From the NCBI RefSeq assembly GCF_003287935.1, contig NZ_CP030287.1, positions 124,001-188,000 of the forward strand: a stretch of 64,000 nucleotides of DNA, given 5' to 3'. The notes beneath the pieces were generated by a model, which ran no database searches, had not been told where the DNA came from, and saw only the letters and a list, made by a program, of their open reading frames with translations. Made by a program: the position numbers and the translations under genes. Each line of letters opens with the position of its first letter. Position 1 is the first letter of the stretch. The stretch comes from Streptomyces sp. ICC1 (GTDB taxonomy: Bacteria > Actinomycetota > Actinomycetes > Streptomycetales > Streptomycetaceae). Positions 8,980 through 18,145 of the stretch are shown here, piece after piece.

Positions 8980-9405
8980 TCAGCGCTTGGACTTGGCCGT
9001 CTTCGGAGTCACCAGCTTGGTGGCGGTCCACTCCTTGCCGACGGGCAGTCCCTTGGCCAGGGAGAGGCCGGCGGTCTCGGCGGCCTCACTGATGTCGCTG
9101 GCCTCGACGAAGCCGTCCTTGCCGGTCTTGGGAGTCACCAGCAGGATCAGTGCGCCGTCCTCGACCAGCTCGGTCGCGTCGACCAGGGCGTCCGTCAGGT
9201 CGCCGTCGTCCTCCCGGAACCACAGCAGAACCGCGTCTGCGACATCGTCGTAGTCCTCATCGACGAGTTCGGTGACGTGATCCTCTACGGCATCACGGAA
9301 TTCCTGATCGACGTCGTCGTCGTAGCCGATCTCCTGGACCACCTGTTCGGACTGGAAACCCAGCCGGGCGGCCAGGTTCTCCGCGTGGTCCGCGGTCGCG
9401 CTCAC
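8980..9405 (-). CDS. DUF3052 family protein
   Basis: The 141-residue protein reads MSATADHAENLAARLGFQ and then a long acidic stretch (EIGYDDDVDQEFRDAVED, LVDEDYDDVADAVLLWF), ending VTPKTAKSKR. It matches the actinobacterial DUF3052 family found beside ahpE and aceE, as in mycobacteria. The function is unknown. The GTG start is chosen for the AGGAGG 6 bases upstream. It is transcribed divergently from aceE and has its own terminator. Confidence 0.88.
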   Translation of the reverse strand: MSATADHAENLAARLGFQSEQVVQEIGYDDDVDQEFRDAVEDHVTELVDEDYDDVADAVLLWFREDDGDLTDALVDATELVEDGALILLVTPKTGKDGFVEASDISEAAETAGLSLAKGLPVGKEWTATKLVTPKTAKSKR

Positions 9406-9842
9406 GGGGTGCCTCCTGCTCATGTTCGGTGAATGTTCTTCGGCGGCGCGCGTACGCGCAGCATTGGGCGTAGTCCACACGGGCGCGGCGGATCGCGCAA
9501 GTACCCGGCCGCCGAGACCGTCGAAACGGTGACGATTGCGGCCGTCTCGCCGCAACTTTCAGCCCCTCCGTATGTACCTCTGGTGATTCATCCCACACCA
9601 TTCCACCCCATTCGGCATCGCCTCGGGACTTTCCTACCTGTTTGAGGGACGAACGACCTCGCGAAGCCGTAGATCGACATGGGCGTAAGGTTGCGGTTTG
9701 GCCGGTGCCGTCGCCACAGCCGTCACAATCCCGCCGACCTCGAGGGATTACCGAGCGGTAAAGATGACGATTACCGGCGAGCGTAAGACCATGGGAGGCG
9801 GCGAACCCCAAGGCACGACTCCCCCGACAGCGAAGGAACAGC
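9406..9842. other. 437-bp spacer between DUF3052 and aceE
   Basis: No credible ORF is seen. The spacer must hold both divergent promoters. The stretch 9550-9660 is noticeably less GC-rich than its surroundings, and TTACCG/GGTAA-like half sites occur at 9748-9775, but I see no confident -35/-10 pair or operator. Confidence 0.5.
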
Positions 9843-12575
9843 GTGGCTTCCGCATCCGATCGCAATCCGATCATCATTGGTGGCCTGCCGAGCCAGGTCC
9901 CGGACTTCGATCCGGAAGAGACGCAGGAGTGGCTCGACTCCCTCGACGCCGCCGTCGACGAGCGGGGCCGCGAGCGCGCCCGCTACCTGATGCTGCGGCT
10001 GATCGAGCGGGCCCGCGAGAAGCGCGTGGCCGTGCCCGAGATGCGCTCCACCGACTACGTCAACACCATCGCCACCAAGGACGAGCCCTTCTTCCCCGGC
10101 AACGAGGAGATCGAGCGCAAGGTCCTCAACGCCACCCGGTGGAACGCGGCCGTCATGGTCTCGCGCGCCCAGCGCCCCGGCATCGGCGTCGGCGGCCACA
10201 TCGCCACGTTCGCCTCCTCCGCGTCCCTCTACGACGTGGGCTTCAACCACTTCTTCCGGGGCAAGGACGAGGGTGACGGCGGCGACCAGATCTTCTTCCA
10301 GGGCCACGCCTCCCCCGGCATCTACGCCCGCGCCTACCTCCTGGACCGGCTCTCCGAGCAGCAGCTCGACGCGTTCCGCCAGGAGAAGTCGAAGGCCCCG
10401 TACGGCCTGTCCAGCTATCCGCACCCGCGGCTGATGCCGGACTTCTGGGAGTTCCCGACCGTCTCGATGGGCCTCGGCCCGCTCGGTGCGATCTACCAGG
10501 CCCGGATGAACCGCTACATGCAGGCCCGCGGTATCGCGGACACGTCCAAGTCACACGTTTGGGCGTATCTCGGCGACGGCGAGATGGACGAGCCGGAGTC
10601 GCTCGGCCAGCTGTCCATCGCGGCCCGCGAGCACCTGGACAACCTGACCTTCGTCGTCAACTGCAACCTGCAGCGCCTCGACGGCCCGGTCCGCGGCAAC
10701 GGCAAGATCATGCAGGAGCTGGAGTCGCAGTTCCGCGGCGCCGGCTGGAACGTCATCAAGCTGATCTGGGACCGGTCCTGGGACCCGCTGCTGGCCCAGG
10801 ACCGCGACGGCATCCTGGTCAACAAGCTGAACACCACCCCGGACGGGCAGTTCCAGACGTACGCCACCGAGACCGGTGCGTACATCCGCGACCACTTCTT
10901 CGGCGGCGACCACCGGCTGCGCGCGATGGTCGAGAACATGACCGACCAGCAGATCCAGCACCTGGGCCGCGGCGGTCACGACCACAAGAAGGTCTACGCG
11001 GCGTACGCGGCGGCCAAGGCCCACAAGGGCCAGCCGACGGTGATCCTGGCGCAGACGGTCAAGGGCTGGACCCTCGGCCCGAACTTCGAGGGCCGCAACG
11101 CGACCCACCAGATGAAGAAGCTGACGGCGGACGACCTCAAGCGCTTCCGCGACCGCCTGCACATCCCGATCACGGACGCCCAGCTGGAGGACGGCGCGCC
11201 GCCGTACTACCACCCGGGCCGCAACTCCCCCGAGATCCAGTACATGCACGACCGCCGCAGCGCGCTCGGCGGCTACGTGCCGACCCGCGTGGTGCGCGCC
11301 AAGCCGCTCCAGCTGCCGGGCGACGCCACGTACGCGGCCGCCAAGAAGGGTTCGGGACAGCAGTCGATCGCCACCACCATGGCCTTCGTCCGCATCCTGA
11401 AGGACCTCATGCGGGACAAGGAGATCGGCAGGCGCTTCGTGCTGATCGCGCCCGACGAGTACCGCACCTTCGGCATGGACGCGTTCTTCCCGAGCGCCAA
11501 GATCTACAACCCGCTGGGCCAGCAGTACGAGGCGGTCGACCGCGACCTGCTGCTCGCGTACAAGGAGTCCCCGACGGGCCAGATGCTGCACGACGGCATC
11601 TCGGAGGCGGGCTGCACGGCCTCGCTGATCGCCGCCGGTTCGGCGTACGCGACGCACGGCGAGCCGCTGATCCCGGTCTACGTCTTCTACTCGATGTTCG
11701 GTTTCCAGCGCACCGGTGACCAGTTCTGGCAGATGGCCGACCAGCTGGCCCGCGGCTTCGTCCTCGGCGCGACCGCCGGCCGGACCACCCTGACGGGTGA
11801 GGGCCTGCAGCACGCCGACGGCCACTCCCAGCTGCTGGCGTCGACCAACCCGGGCTGTGTGGCGTACGACCCGGCGTACGGGTACGAGATCGCGCACATC
11901 GTCCGGGACGGTCTGCGGCGGATGTACGGGCCCGACGCCGAGGACGTCTTCTACTACCTGACGGTCTACAACGAGCCGATCCAGCACCCGGCCGAGCCGG
12001 CGGACGTCGATGTGGACGGCATCCTGAACGGCATCCACCGGGTCTCGGCCGGCACGGCCGGCGCCGTCGGGGCGCAGATCATGGCCTCGGGCGTGGCGGT
12101 GCCGTGGGCGCTGGAGGCGCAGCGGATCCTGGCCGCCGAGTGGAACGTCAAGGCGGACGTGTGGTCGGCGACCTCCTGGAACGAGCTGCGCCGCGAGGCC
12201 GTGGCGGTGGAGGAGCACAACCTGCTCCACCCGGAGGAGGAGCAGCGCGTCCCGTACGTGACGCGCAAGCTGTCCGGCGCGGAGGGTCCGTTCGTGGCGG
12301 TCTCCGACTGGATGCGGGCGGTCCCGGACCAGATCTCGCGCTGGGTCCCGGGCACGTACACCTCGCTGGGCGCGGACGGCTTCGGCTTCGCGGACACGCG
12401 CGGTGCGGCCCGGCGGTTCTTCCACATCGACGCGCAGTCGGTGGTCCTCTCGGTGCTGACCGAGCTGGCCAAGGAGGGCAAGATCGACCGCTCCGCGCTG
12501 AAGCAGGCGATCGACCGCTACCAGCTGCTGGACGTCAGGGCCGCGGACCCGGGCGCGGCGGGCGGCGACGCCTGA
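9843..12575 (+). CDS. aceE: Pyruvate dehydrogenase E1 component, homodimeric
   Basis: The 910-residue protein is the full-length homodimeric AceE type. The thiamine-diphosphate motif runs from [12 protein letters not shown] to [11 protein letters not shown], and [22 protein letters not shown] and [10 protein letters not shown] are further family blocks. It decarboxylates pyruvate and passes the acetyl group to the E2 lipoyl domains, feeding acetyl-CoA to the fatty-acid genes found 11 kb downstream. The GTG start has GAAGGA 5 bases upstream. It is monocistronic: a strong terminator follows 25 bases after the stop. Confidence 0.97.
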   Translation: MASASDRNPIIIGGLPSQVPDFDPEETQEWLDSLDAAVDERGRERARYLMLRLIERAREKRVAVPEMRSTDYVNTIATKDEPFFPGNEEIERKVLNATRWNAAVMVSRAQRPGIGVGGHIATFASSASLYDVGFNHFFRGKDEGDGGDQIFFQGHASPGIYARAYLLDRLSEQQLDAFRQEKSKAPYGLSSYPHPRLMPDFWEFPTVSMGLGPLGAIYQARMNRYMQARGIADTSKSHVWAYLGDGEMDEPESLGQLSIAAREHLDNLTFVVNCNLQRLDGPVRGNGKIMQELESQFRGAGWNVIKLIWDRSWDPLLAQDRDGILVNKLNTTPDGQFQTYATETGAYIRDHFFGGDHRLRAMVENMTDQQIQHLGRGGHDHKKVYAAYAAAKAHKGQPTVILAQTVKGWTLGPNFEGRNATHQMKKLTADDLKRFRDRLHIPITDAQLEDGAPPYYHPGRNSPEIQYMHDRRSALGGYVPTRVVRAKPLQLPGDATYAAAKKGSGQQSIATTMAFVRILKDLMRDKEIGRRFVLIAPDEYRTFGMDAFFPSAKIYNPLGQQYEAVDRDLLLAYKESPTGQMLHDGISEAGCTASLIAAGSAYATHGEPLIPVYVFYSMFGFQRTGDQFWQMADQLARGFVLGATAGRTTLTGEGLQHADGHSQLLASTNPGCVAYDPAYGYEIAHIVRDGLRRMYGPDAEDVFYYLTVYNEPIQHPAEPADVDVDGILNGIHRVSAGTAGAVGAQIMASGVAVPWALEAQRILAAEWNVKADVWSATSWNELRREAVAVEEHNLLHPEEEQRVPYVTRKLSGAEGPFVAVSDWMRAVPDQISRWVPGTYTSLGADGFGFADTRGAARRFFHIDAQSVVLSVLTELAKEGKIDRSALKQAIDRYQLLDVRAADPGAAGGDA

Positions 12576-12599
12576 CCCCCCGCGGGTCGAACGGGTGAG

Positions 12600-12639
12600 G
12601 ACGGGGGGCCGGGCCGCCGAGGCGACCCGGCCCCCCGTC
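12600..12639 (+). terminator. Terminator after aceE
   Basis: GACGGGGGGCCGGG pairs with CCCGGCCCCCCGTC across a 12-base loop, giving a 14-bp GC stem. Confidence 0.8.
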
Positions 12640-12711
12640 GTTCCCGGGTCCGGGTGCGGGGTGCGGGGTCCGGACCCCGATGCCGGGGTCCGCCGCGTCT
12701 TACGCGTTCTT

Positions 12712-12717
12712 TACGAT
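12712..12717 (+). promoter_or_regulatory. -10 box of a leaderless promoter (K+ channel)
   Basis: TACGAT fits the TANNNT consensus and ends 7 bases before the ATG at 12725, which is where a leaderless transcript would start. Confidence 0.55.
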
Positions 12718-12724
12718 GCTCCGC

Positions 12725-13561
12725 ATGAAGCAACCCTCCCGCCAGTCGCGGTGGGAGCGCCGGACGCAGACGCCTCTGCTGGTGCTCGCCCTCGGATTCG
12801 CCGTCGCCTATGCCGTGCCCATCGTCGTGCCCGACGCGAGTGCGGCCGTGCACCGCGCCTGCATGCACGCCGAGTGGGTGGTGTGGGCGGCCTTCGCCGC
12901 CGACTACCTGATGCGGCTGGGCCTGTCGGCTTCGAAGAAGGCGTTCGTACGGACCCACTGGATGGACCTGGCGGCGGTGCTGCTGCCGATGATCCAGCCG
13001 CTGCGGCTGCTGCGCGTGGTCTCCACGCTGATGCTGGTGGGCCGGCGGGCCCGGATGGCCCCGCAGATCCGGCTGACCACCTACGTGGCGGGCGCGGTGG
13101 TCGGGCTGCTGATGTTCGGCTCGCTCGCCGTGCTGAGCGTGGAGCGGGAGGCTCCCGGCGGCAACATCAAGAACCTGGGCGACGCCCTGTGGTGGTCGGT
13201 GACCACCATGACGACGGTCGGCTACGGCGACCACTCCCCCACCACCGGGCTCGGCCGGCTGCTGGCGGTGGGGCTGATGCTGTCCGGGATCGCGCTGCTG
13301 GGTGTGGTGACCGCCAACATCGCGGCCTGGTTCATCTCCCGCTTCGAGCGGGACGACCGGGTGGAACGGGCCCAGACGGCCGCGATCGCCGAACTGGCGT
13401 CGGAGGTACGGGCGCTGCGCGCGGAGGTCGCCCGGCTCGCCGCACCCGGGCCCGGGGCAGGACCCGGGCCCGGGACCGCTCCGGGCGCGGGGGCGGGCCT
13501 GCCGGCCCAGGCGCCCGGGGCGGCTCCGGCGGCGGCCGCCGTCAGCGCTCCCACACCTTGA
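12725..13561 (+). CDS. Voltage-gated-like potassium channel
   Basis: The 278-residue protein has early membrane helices, an S4-like segment RLLRVVSTLMLVGRRARM, and a pore helix followed by the selectivity filter TMTTVGYGDHSP, then a last helix and a cytoplasmic coiled coil (IAELASEVRALRAEVARL). The C-terminus is Gly/Pro/Ala-rich. It belongs to the ion_trans/KcsA-like family of potassium channels in the cytoplasmic membrane. The start at MKQPSRQ is favoured by the -10 box 7 bases upstream; an ATG three codons earlier is possible. Its last 20 bases overlap the convergent I36 inhibitor gene. Confidence 0.88.
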   Translation: MKQPSRQSRWERRTQTPLLVLALGFAVAYAVPIVVPDASAAVHRACMHAEWVVWAAFAADYLMRLGLSASKKAFVRTHWMDLAAVLLPMIQPLRLLRVVSTLMLVGRRARMAPQIRLTTYVAGAVVGLLMFGSLAVLSVEREAPGGNIKNLGDALWWSVTTMTTVGYGDHSPTTGLGRLLAVGLMLSGIALLGVVTANIAAWFISRFERDDRVERAQTAAIAELASEVRALRAEVARLAAPGPGAGPGPGTAPGAGAGLPAQAPGAAPAAAAVSAPTP

Positions 13562-13973
13562 ACGCCCTGACCTGGTAGGGCGACTGGGGCAGCCACACCC
13601 CGTCGCCCGGATAGGTCTGGAACTCGCCCGTCTCGGCGCACTCGGCGGACTGGTAGGTGGTCACCGGGCGCCCGGTGCGGTTGACGAGGGACTGGGCGGT
13701 GGTGCCGGGCGGCAGCGCCGTACAGCTGTTGATGTCGAGGGTGCTGAGCTCGTGGGTCTTGCGGGCCCCTTTGAACTCCGGCTTCGCCCACAGGCACAGC
13801 TGACCGGTCGCGCAGGCCCCGAGCGTCGGCGGCCCGGCGGCCCGGCCCGGGGCGTGCCCGGAGCCGTGGGCCGGAGCCTGGCCCGCCGCGTGGGCGGCGG
13901 CGGTGGTTCCGGGGATCAGCAGGGTGGCGGCGAGGACGGCGGCCGGGGCGAAGGTCGTGCTCCACGTACGCAT
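13542..13973 (-). CDS. Secreted peptidase-inhibitor family I36 protein
   Basis: The 143-residue protein begins with a signal peptide (TTFAPAAVLAATLLIPGTTAAAHA) and a His/Gly/Pro spacer. The beta-crystallin-like I36 domain follows, with CATGQLCLWAKPEFKG, NSCTALP and ECAETGEF. The Cys pairs fit the SMPI metalloprotease-inhibitor family of Streptomyces. It is presumably exported and inhibits extracellular proteases. It ends inside the 3' end of the potassium channel gene, on the opposite strand. Confidence 0.8.
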   Translation of the reverse strand: MRTWSTTFAPAAVLAATLLIPGTTAAAHAAGQAPAHGSGHAPGRAAGPPTLGACATGQLCLWAKPEFKGARKTHELSTLDINSCTALPPGTTAQSLVNRTGRPVTTYQSAECAETGEFQTYPGDGVWLPQSPYQVRAFKVWER

Positions 13974-14270
13974 GACGGGTCAACTCCTGGTGGACGGACG
14001 GGCCCCGGACCGTTTCCGAAAGCTCCGTCGACACCACGCTGACCTGCGCGGACGGCCGGGCGGAAGGGGCCGCGGCCGGGTCCACCCTGATAGGCGACAA
14101 CCCCGCCGGAACCGTCCGGCGGGGCTCTCGTACGCACGGAGTTGACGCCTCCGCGACCCCGTCCGATCGGCGGCGGACGGGGCCGGGGAGGCGCCGGAGG
14201 GGGCGCCGCCCGGGCCGCAGCGGGCGGCTCGGGCGGCGCCGGTCAGTGCCGGTCAGCGCCGGTCGGCGGG
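13974..14270. other. Spacer with a bidirectional-looking terminator
   Basis: No gene is seen. A 10-bp perfect hairpin (CCCCGCCGGA / TCCGGCGGGG) at 14101-14124 can terminate the minus-strand MFS gene. The rest is GC-rich and featureless apart from GGTCAGCGCC-like repeats. Confidence 0.5.
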
Positions 14271-14314
14271 CTGGACACGGGCTGGACGTGGGCTGGACAC
14301 GGGCTAGATGTGGG
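14271..14314. repeat. 11-bp tandem repeat, four units, covering the MFS stop codon
   Basis: The units CTGGACACGGG, CTGGACGTGGG, CTGGACACGGG and CTAGATGTGGG follow head to tail. The TAG stop of the MFS gene is created by the variant fourth unit. Confidence 0.75.
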
Positions 14315-15917
14315 CCGCGCCCGCCCCCGCGGCGGCGTTCTCGCCGCGCTTGGTGAAGCCGGCGACGATCGCGGCGAGTACCGCGACCACGCCCGCGACG
14401 GTGAAGGCGGTGCTCATGCCCGCCACGAACGTGTCGTGGGCGACGCCCGTGATGGCCTGCGCGACCTGCTCCGCAGCGCCCGGCGGGACCGGGGCCACAC
14501 CGACCTGGACCCCCTTCTCCGCGAGGTCGAGCTGCTCGGGGGTGAGCGGCGGCAGCTTCGCCGCGGCCCAGTTGTCCCCGAAGGTGCCGGCGACCTTGCT
14601 CGCCATGACCGCGCCGAGCACGGCGGTGCCCAGGCTGCCGCCGACCTGCATGGCGGCCTGCTGGAGCCCGCCGGCCACGCCGGACAGCTCCAGCGGGGCG
14701 TTGCCGACGATGACCTCGGTGGCGCCGACCATGACGGGCGCGAGCCCGAGGCCCATCAGGGCGAACCAGAGCGACATGGTGAGGGTGGAGGTGGCCGGGG
14801 TCAGCTGGGCCATCCCGAAACAGGCGACGGCGGTGGCGACCATGCCCGCGACCAGCGGCGGGCGCGGGCCGACCTTGGTGATGGCGAAGCCGGCCAGCGG
14901 CGAGCCGATGATCATCATCCCGGTGAGGGGCAGCAGGTGCAGGCCGCTGTCCACGGGGCTCATGCCGTGGATGTTCTGCAGGTAGAAGGTCACGAAGAAC
15001 AGCCCGCCCATGAAGGCGAAGGCCATCAGGACCATCAGCACGGTGCCCGCGGACAGCGGCAGCGAGCGGAACATCCCGAGCGGGATCAGCGGCTCGGAGA
15101 CGTGGTTCTCCCAGACGGCGAAGGCCGCGAAGCAGAGCAGGGAGCCGCCGAGGAAGGCCAGGGTCTTGAGGTCGCCCCAGCCCCATTCGGAGGCCTTGAT
15201 CAGGGCCCAGATCAGCGAGAACATCCCGCCCGACAGCAGGGCGATGCCGAGGACGTCGAAGGAGCGCGGGGCGTTCTCGGCCCGGTGGTCGACCAGGATG
15301 AACAGGCCGAAGGCGAGCGCGAGCACGCCGACGGGCACGTTGATGAAGAAGACCGACTGCCAGCTCACGTTCTCCACGAGCAGGCCGCCGACGATCGGCC
15401 CGGCGGCGGTCGAGGCGCCGATGACCATGCCCCAGATGCCGATGGCCATGTTGAGCTTCTCGGCCGGGAACGTGGCGCGCAGCAGCCCGAGCGCGGCGGG
15501 CATCAGCAGGGCACCGAAGACGCCCTGGGCGACGCGGAAGCCGATGACGAGCTCGACTCCGCCGGAGAGGCCGATGGCCGCCGAGGAGACGGCGAAGCCG
15601 GCGATGCCTATGAGGAAGGTCTGGCGGTGGCCGAAGCGGTCGCCGAGCTTGCCCGCGGTGATCAGGGAGACCGCGAGGGCCAGGAGGTAGCCGTTGGTGA
15701 TCCACTGGACGTCCGCGAGCGAGGCGCCGAGGTCCTTCTGGATGGCCGGGTTGGCGACGGCGACGATCGTGCCGTCGAGGGTGACCATCATGACGCCGAC
15801 CGCGACGGCGAAGAGGGTCAGCCACGGATGGCCGCGCAGGCCGGTGCGGACCGGCGCCGGGTCCGGTTCCTTGCCGAGGACCACGCCTTGGCCGTCGACG
15901 GTGATCTGACTAGTCAT
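14304..15917 (-). CDS. MFS drug efflux transporter, DHA2 (EmrB/QacA) family
   Basis: The 537-residue, 14-helix transporter has the motif-A loop KLGDRFGHRQTFLIG and the DHA2 block TLDGTIVAVANPAIQKDL in the first helix. It exports drugs or toxic metabolites using the proton gradient. The ATG lies directly beside a pair of palindromes in the 119-base gap to the divergent TetR gene, so it is almost certainly the repressed target. The C-terminus ends within a tandem repeat. Confidence 0.93.
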   Translation of the reverse strand: MTSQITVDGQGVVLGKEPDPAPVRTGLRGHPWLTLFAVAVGVMMVTLDGTIVAVANPAIQKDLGASLADVQWITNGYLLALAVSLITAGKLGDRFGHRQTFLIGIAGFAVSSAAIGLSGGVELVIGFRVAQGVFGALLMPAALGLLRATFPAEKLNMAIGIWGMVIGASTAAGPIVGGLLVENVSWQSVFFINVPVGVLALAFGLFILVDHRAENAPRSFDVLGIALLSGGMFSLIWALIKASEWGWGDLKTLAFLGGSLLCFAAFAVWENHVSEPLIPLGMFRSLPLSAGTVLMVLMAFAFMGGLFFVTFYLQNIHGMSPVDSGLHLLPLTGMMIIGSPLAGFAITKVGPRPPLVAGMVATAVACFGMAQLTPATSTLTMSLWFALMGLGLAPVMVGATEVIVGNAPLELSGVAGGLQQAAMQVGGSLGTAVLGAVMASKVAGTFGDNWAAAKLPPLTPEQLDLAEKGVQVGVAPVPPGAAEQVAQAITGVAHDTFVAGMSTAFTVAGVVAVLAAIVAGFTKRGENAAAGAGAAHI

Positions 15918-15930
15918 GCGGACAGATTAG

Positions 15931-15979
15931 TGACAGTCGCTGACACTTCACAGACGGCTTAACGAGACAGTCGCTGTCA
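15931..15979. promoter_or_regulatory. Paired TetR operators between the MFS and tetR genes
   Basis: The 11-base core ACAGTCGCTGA/T occurs twice, at 15931-15945 (TGACAGTCGCTGACA) and 15965-15979 (AGACAGTCGCTGTCA). The second is a dyad, GACAG-TCG-CTGTC. The copies are 34 bases apart, about three helical turns. They flank the likely promoters of both genes, as expected for autoregulated TetR repressors. Confidence 0.7.
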
Positions 15980-16036
15980 GGTCCGTCACAGATACGCTGA
16001 CCGCCCACTCCAGCGTCAGAAGGGACCCCGTACGCC

Positions 16037-16702
16037 GTGATGACCGAAGAGCGTCCCGCGCCGCCCGCACCGGCGACCGGACTGCGCGAGCGCAAGAAGC
16101 GGCGCACCCGCGACGCGCTGCTGCGCGCCGCCCTCCTCCTCTTCATCGCCCAGGGGTACGAGGAGACCACCGTCGACGAGATCACCGACGCGGTGGACGT
16201 CTCCCAGCGCACCTTCTTCCGGTACTTCGCCAACAAGGAAGAGGTCGCCTTCGCGGTCCAGGACCTGGTCGAATCGCACTTCGTCGCCGCGCTGCGCTCC
16301 CGCCCCGCGGCCGAGGGCCCGCTCGAGGCGATGCGCGCGGCCGTCCTCGACGCCTGGGACACCGTCGAGGAGGCCATCTCGGACCTGGTCCCGGTCGACC
16401 TGTACATGCGCAGCTACCGGCTCATCGAGTCCACCCCGGCCCTGCTCGCCGTGCACCTGCGCCGCTCCACGGAGCTGGAGGAGCGGATCTCCCGGCTGAT
16501 CGCCGAGCGCGAGGGGCTGGACGTGGACGCCGATCCGCGCCCCCGGGTGGCCGTCGCCGCGTTCTCGGGCGTGATGCGGGTCACCGGGCGGCTCTGGGGG
16601 CAGGGCGAGGACACCGGCGTCGCGACGATCCGGCGGATGACCGAGCGCTACCTCGACCAGATCGGCCCTGCGCTGGCCGCCGACTGGCGCCGCCCGGTCT
16701 GA
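16037..16702 (+). CDS. TetR-family repressor of the adjacent MFS pump
   Basis: The 221-residue protein has an N-terminal helix-turn-helix (TVDEITDAVDVSQRTFFRYFANKEEV) and a C-terminal ligand and dimer domain of the TetR_C group seen in actinobacterial regulators (MRMTERYLDQI-like end). It is divergent from the MFS gene and shares its operator region. A TACGCT -10 box lies about 38 bases upstream. The start is GTG at 16037 or the ATG directly after it. The inducing ligand is unknown, probably a pump substrate. Confidence 0.9.
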   Translation: MMTEERPAPPAPATGLRERKKRRTRDALLRAALLLFIAQGYEETTVDEITDAVDVSQRTFFRYFANKEEVAFAVQDLVESHFVAALRSRPAAEGPLEAMRAAVLDAWDTVEEAISDLVPVDLYMRSYRLIESTPALLAVHLRRSTELEERISRLIAEREGLDVDADPRPRVAVAAFSGVMRVTGRLWGQGEDTGVATIRRMTERYLDQIGPALAADWRRPV

Positions 16703-16822
16703 CCCGCGCGATCTTCCGGGCCGGCCCGCACGATCTTCCGGGCCGCCATCCGGCGCCGCTCCGCTCCGCGCGGCCCGCGGTGACTCCGGTCACCCGGCGC
16801 GCCGCGGGCCGGAATGGTCTCC

Positions 16823-16828
16823 TACGCT
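16823..16828 (+). promoter_or_regulatory. -10 box of a leaderless promoter
   Basis: TACGCT ends 7 bases before the GTG at 16836; no ribosome site is present. Confidence 0.55.
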
Positions 16829-16835
16829 GAGCGCA

Positions 16836-18071
16836 GTGAAACTGTCCGGCCTTGCCCACCCCCACTCGTCCGACGCCGTCGCGCGCCCGGCCGTCCTGCG
16901 CACCCTGCTCGCGCTGACGGTGGTCTTCCTCATGCTCGCGACCACCGGATGGACCTCCGTGTACCGGCCCGAGGACGGGGCCTCGGCGCGCCGGGCGGCA
17001 CTCACCTCCTGGGCCCAGTCGCGCTTCGGCGGCCGGCCGCTGCCCGCCGCCGACGCCCCCGCGCCGATCGTGGCGCGCTTCTTCGCGAGCCTGGACGGCG
17101 CCCAGCGCGCCCGGCTCGCCGAAGCCCACCCGCTCGTGGTCGGAAGCCTCGACGGCGTGCCCGTGGCCACCCGCTACCGGGCCAACCGGATCGCCCTGCA
17201 GCAGGCCGCGCGGTCCGAGGAGGCCCACCGCGGCGACGTCACGCTGGCCCCCTCCGACCGCGCCACGGCCGGGCGGCGCGCCCACCGCTTCGAGTCCCTC
17301 GCCGAAGCGGGCCGGCAGATCCTCATGTTCGACCCCACCGGCAGCGGCCTGGTCGCCGAGGTCTTCGGCGACCTCGGCACGGCCCGCCGGGTCTCGGTGA
17401 TCATCCCGGGCGTCGACACCGACGCGCTCACCTTCGAGCGCACCGAGCGGCGCCTGACCGCCCCCGTCGGCATGGCGGAGTCCCTGTACGAGGCCGAGCG
17501 CGCGGCCGCGCCCGCCGGCCGCACGGCCGTCATCGCCTGGGCCGGCTACACCGCCCCGAGCGGGGTCGGCATGGACGCGGCGACCGGCCGGATGGCCGTG
17601 GACGGCGCCGCCAGACTGCGCGCGCTGACCTCCGCGCTGCCCGGGAGCTCGAGCGTGGCGCTGTTCTGCCACAGCTACGGCTCCGTGGTCTGCGGGGTAG
17701 CCGCGCACGAGCTGCCGGCCCGGGTCACGGACATCGCAGTGGCGGGCAGCCCCGGGATGCGGGTCGACAACGCCCGCGAGCTGGGCACTTCGGCGCGGGT
17801 GTGGTCGATGCGGGACACCGGCGACTGGATCGCCGACGTCCCGCACCTGGAGTTCGGCGGCCTCGGCCACGGCGCGGATCCGGTCTCCCCGGAGTTCGGC
17901 GCGCGCGTGCTGTCGGCGGCCGGAGCCAAGAGCCACACCGGCTACTTCACGCCAGGGACCGCTTCCCTGGACAACTTCGCCAAAATCGGAACCGGTGCGT
18001 TCGGTTCCACTGTGTGCGCCACCGGGGACGACACCTGCCGGCGCGGGATTTCCCGCGCCGACGGTTCCTGA
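16836..18071 (+). CDS. Alpha/beta hydrolase (DUF1023), membrane-anchored
   Basis: The 411-residue protein has one N-terminal hydrophobic helix (LLALTVVFLMLATTGW) that could anchor it or act as a signal. The DUF1023 hydrolase core follows, with the nucleophile elbow VALFCHSYGSVVCG, a downstream Asp in WSMRDTGDWIADVPH, and a late His in AKSHTGYF. The first elbow residue is Cys-His rather than Gly, as in this subfamily. It is a probable secreted esterase or lipase-like enzyme of unknown substrate, with a leaderless start. Confidence 0.82.
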   Translation: MKLSGLAHPHSSDAVARPAVLRTLLALTVVFLMLATTGWTSVYRPEDGASARRAALTSWAQSRFGGRPLPAADAPAPIVARFFASLDGAQRARLAEAHPLVVGSLDGVPVATRYRANRIALQQAARSEEAHRGDVTLAPSDRATAGRRAHRFESLAEAGRQILMFDPTGSGLVAEVFGDLGTARRVSVIIPGVDTDALTFERTERRLTAPVGMAESLYEAERAAAPAGRTAVIAWAGYTAPSGVGMDAATGRMAVDGAARLRALTSALPGSSSVALFCHSYGSVVCGVAAHELPARVTDIAVAGSPGMRVDNARELGTSARVWSMRDTGDWIADVPHLEFGGLGHGADPVSPEFGARVLSAAGAKSHTGYFTPGTASLDNFAKIGTGAFGSTVCATGDDTCRRGISRADGS

Positions 18072-18132
18072 CCCACCCGGACGACCCGAAATCGGACCTC
18101 ACAGCGGGGGGACGCGCGGGGGTGCGTCCCTT

Positions 18133-18138
18133 TACGAT
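18133..18138 (+). promoter_or_regulatory. -10 box of a leaderless promoter (DUF4429 gene)
   Basis: TACGAT ends 7 bases before the ATG at 18146; the arrangement is nearly identical to that at 12712. Confidence 0.55.
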
Positions 18139-18145
18139 GTGCCGC

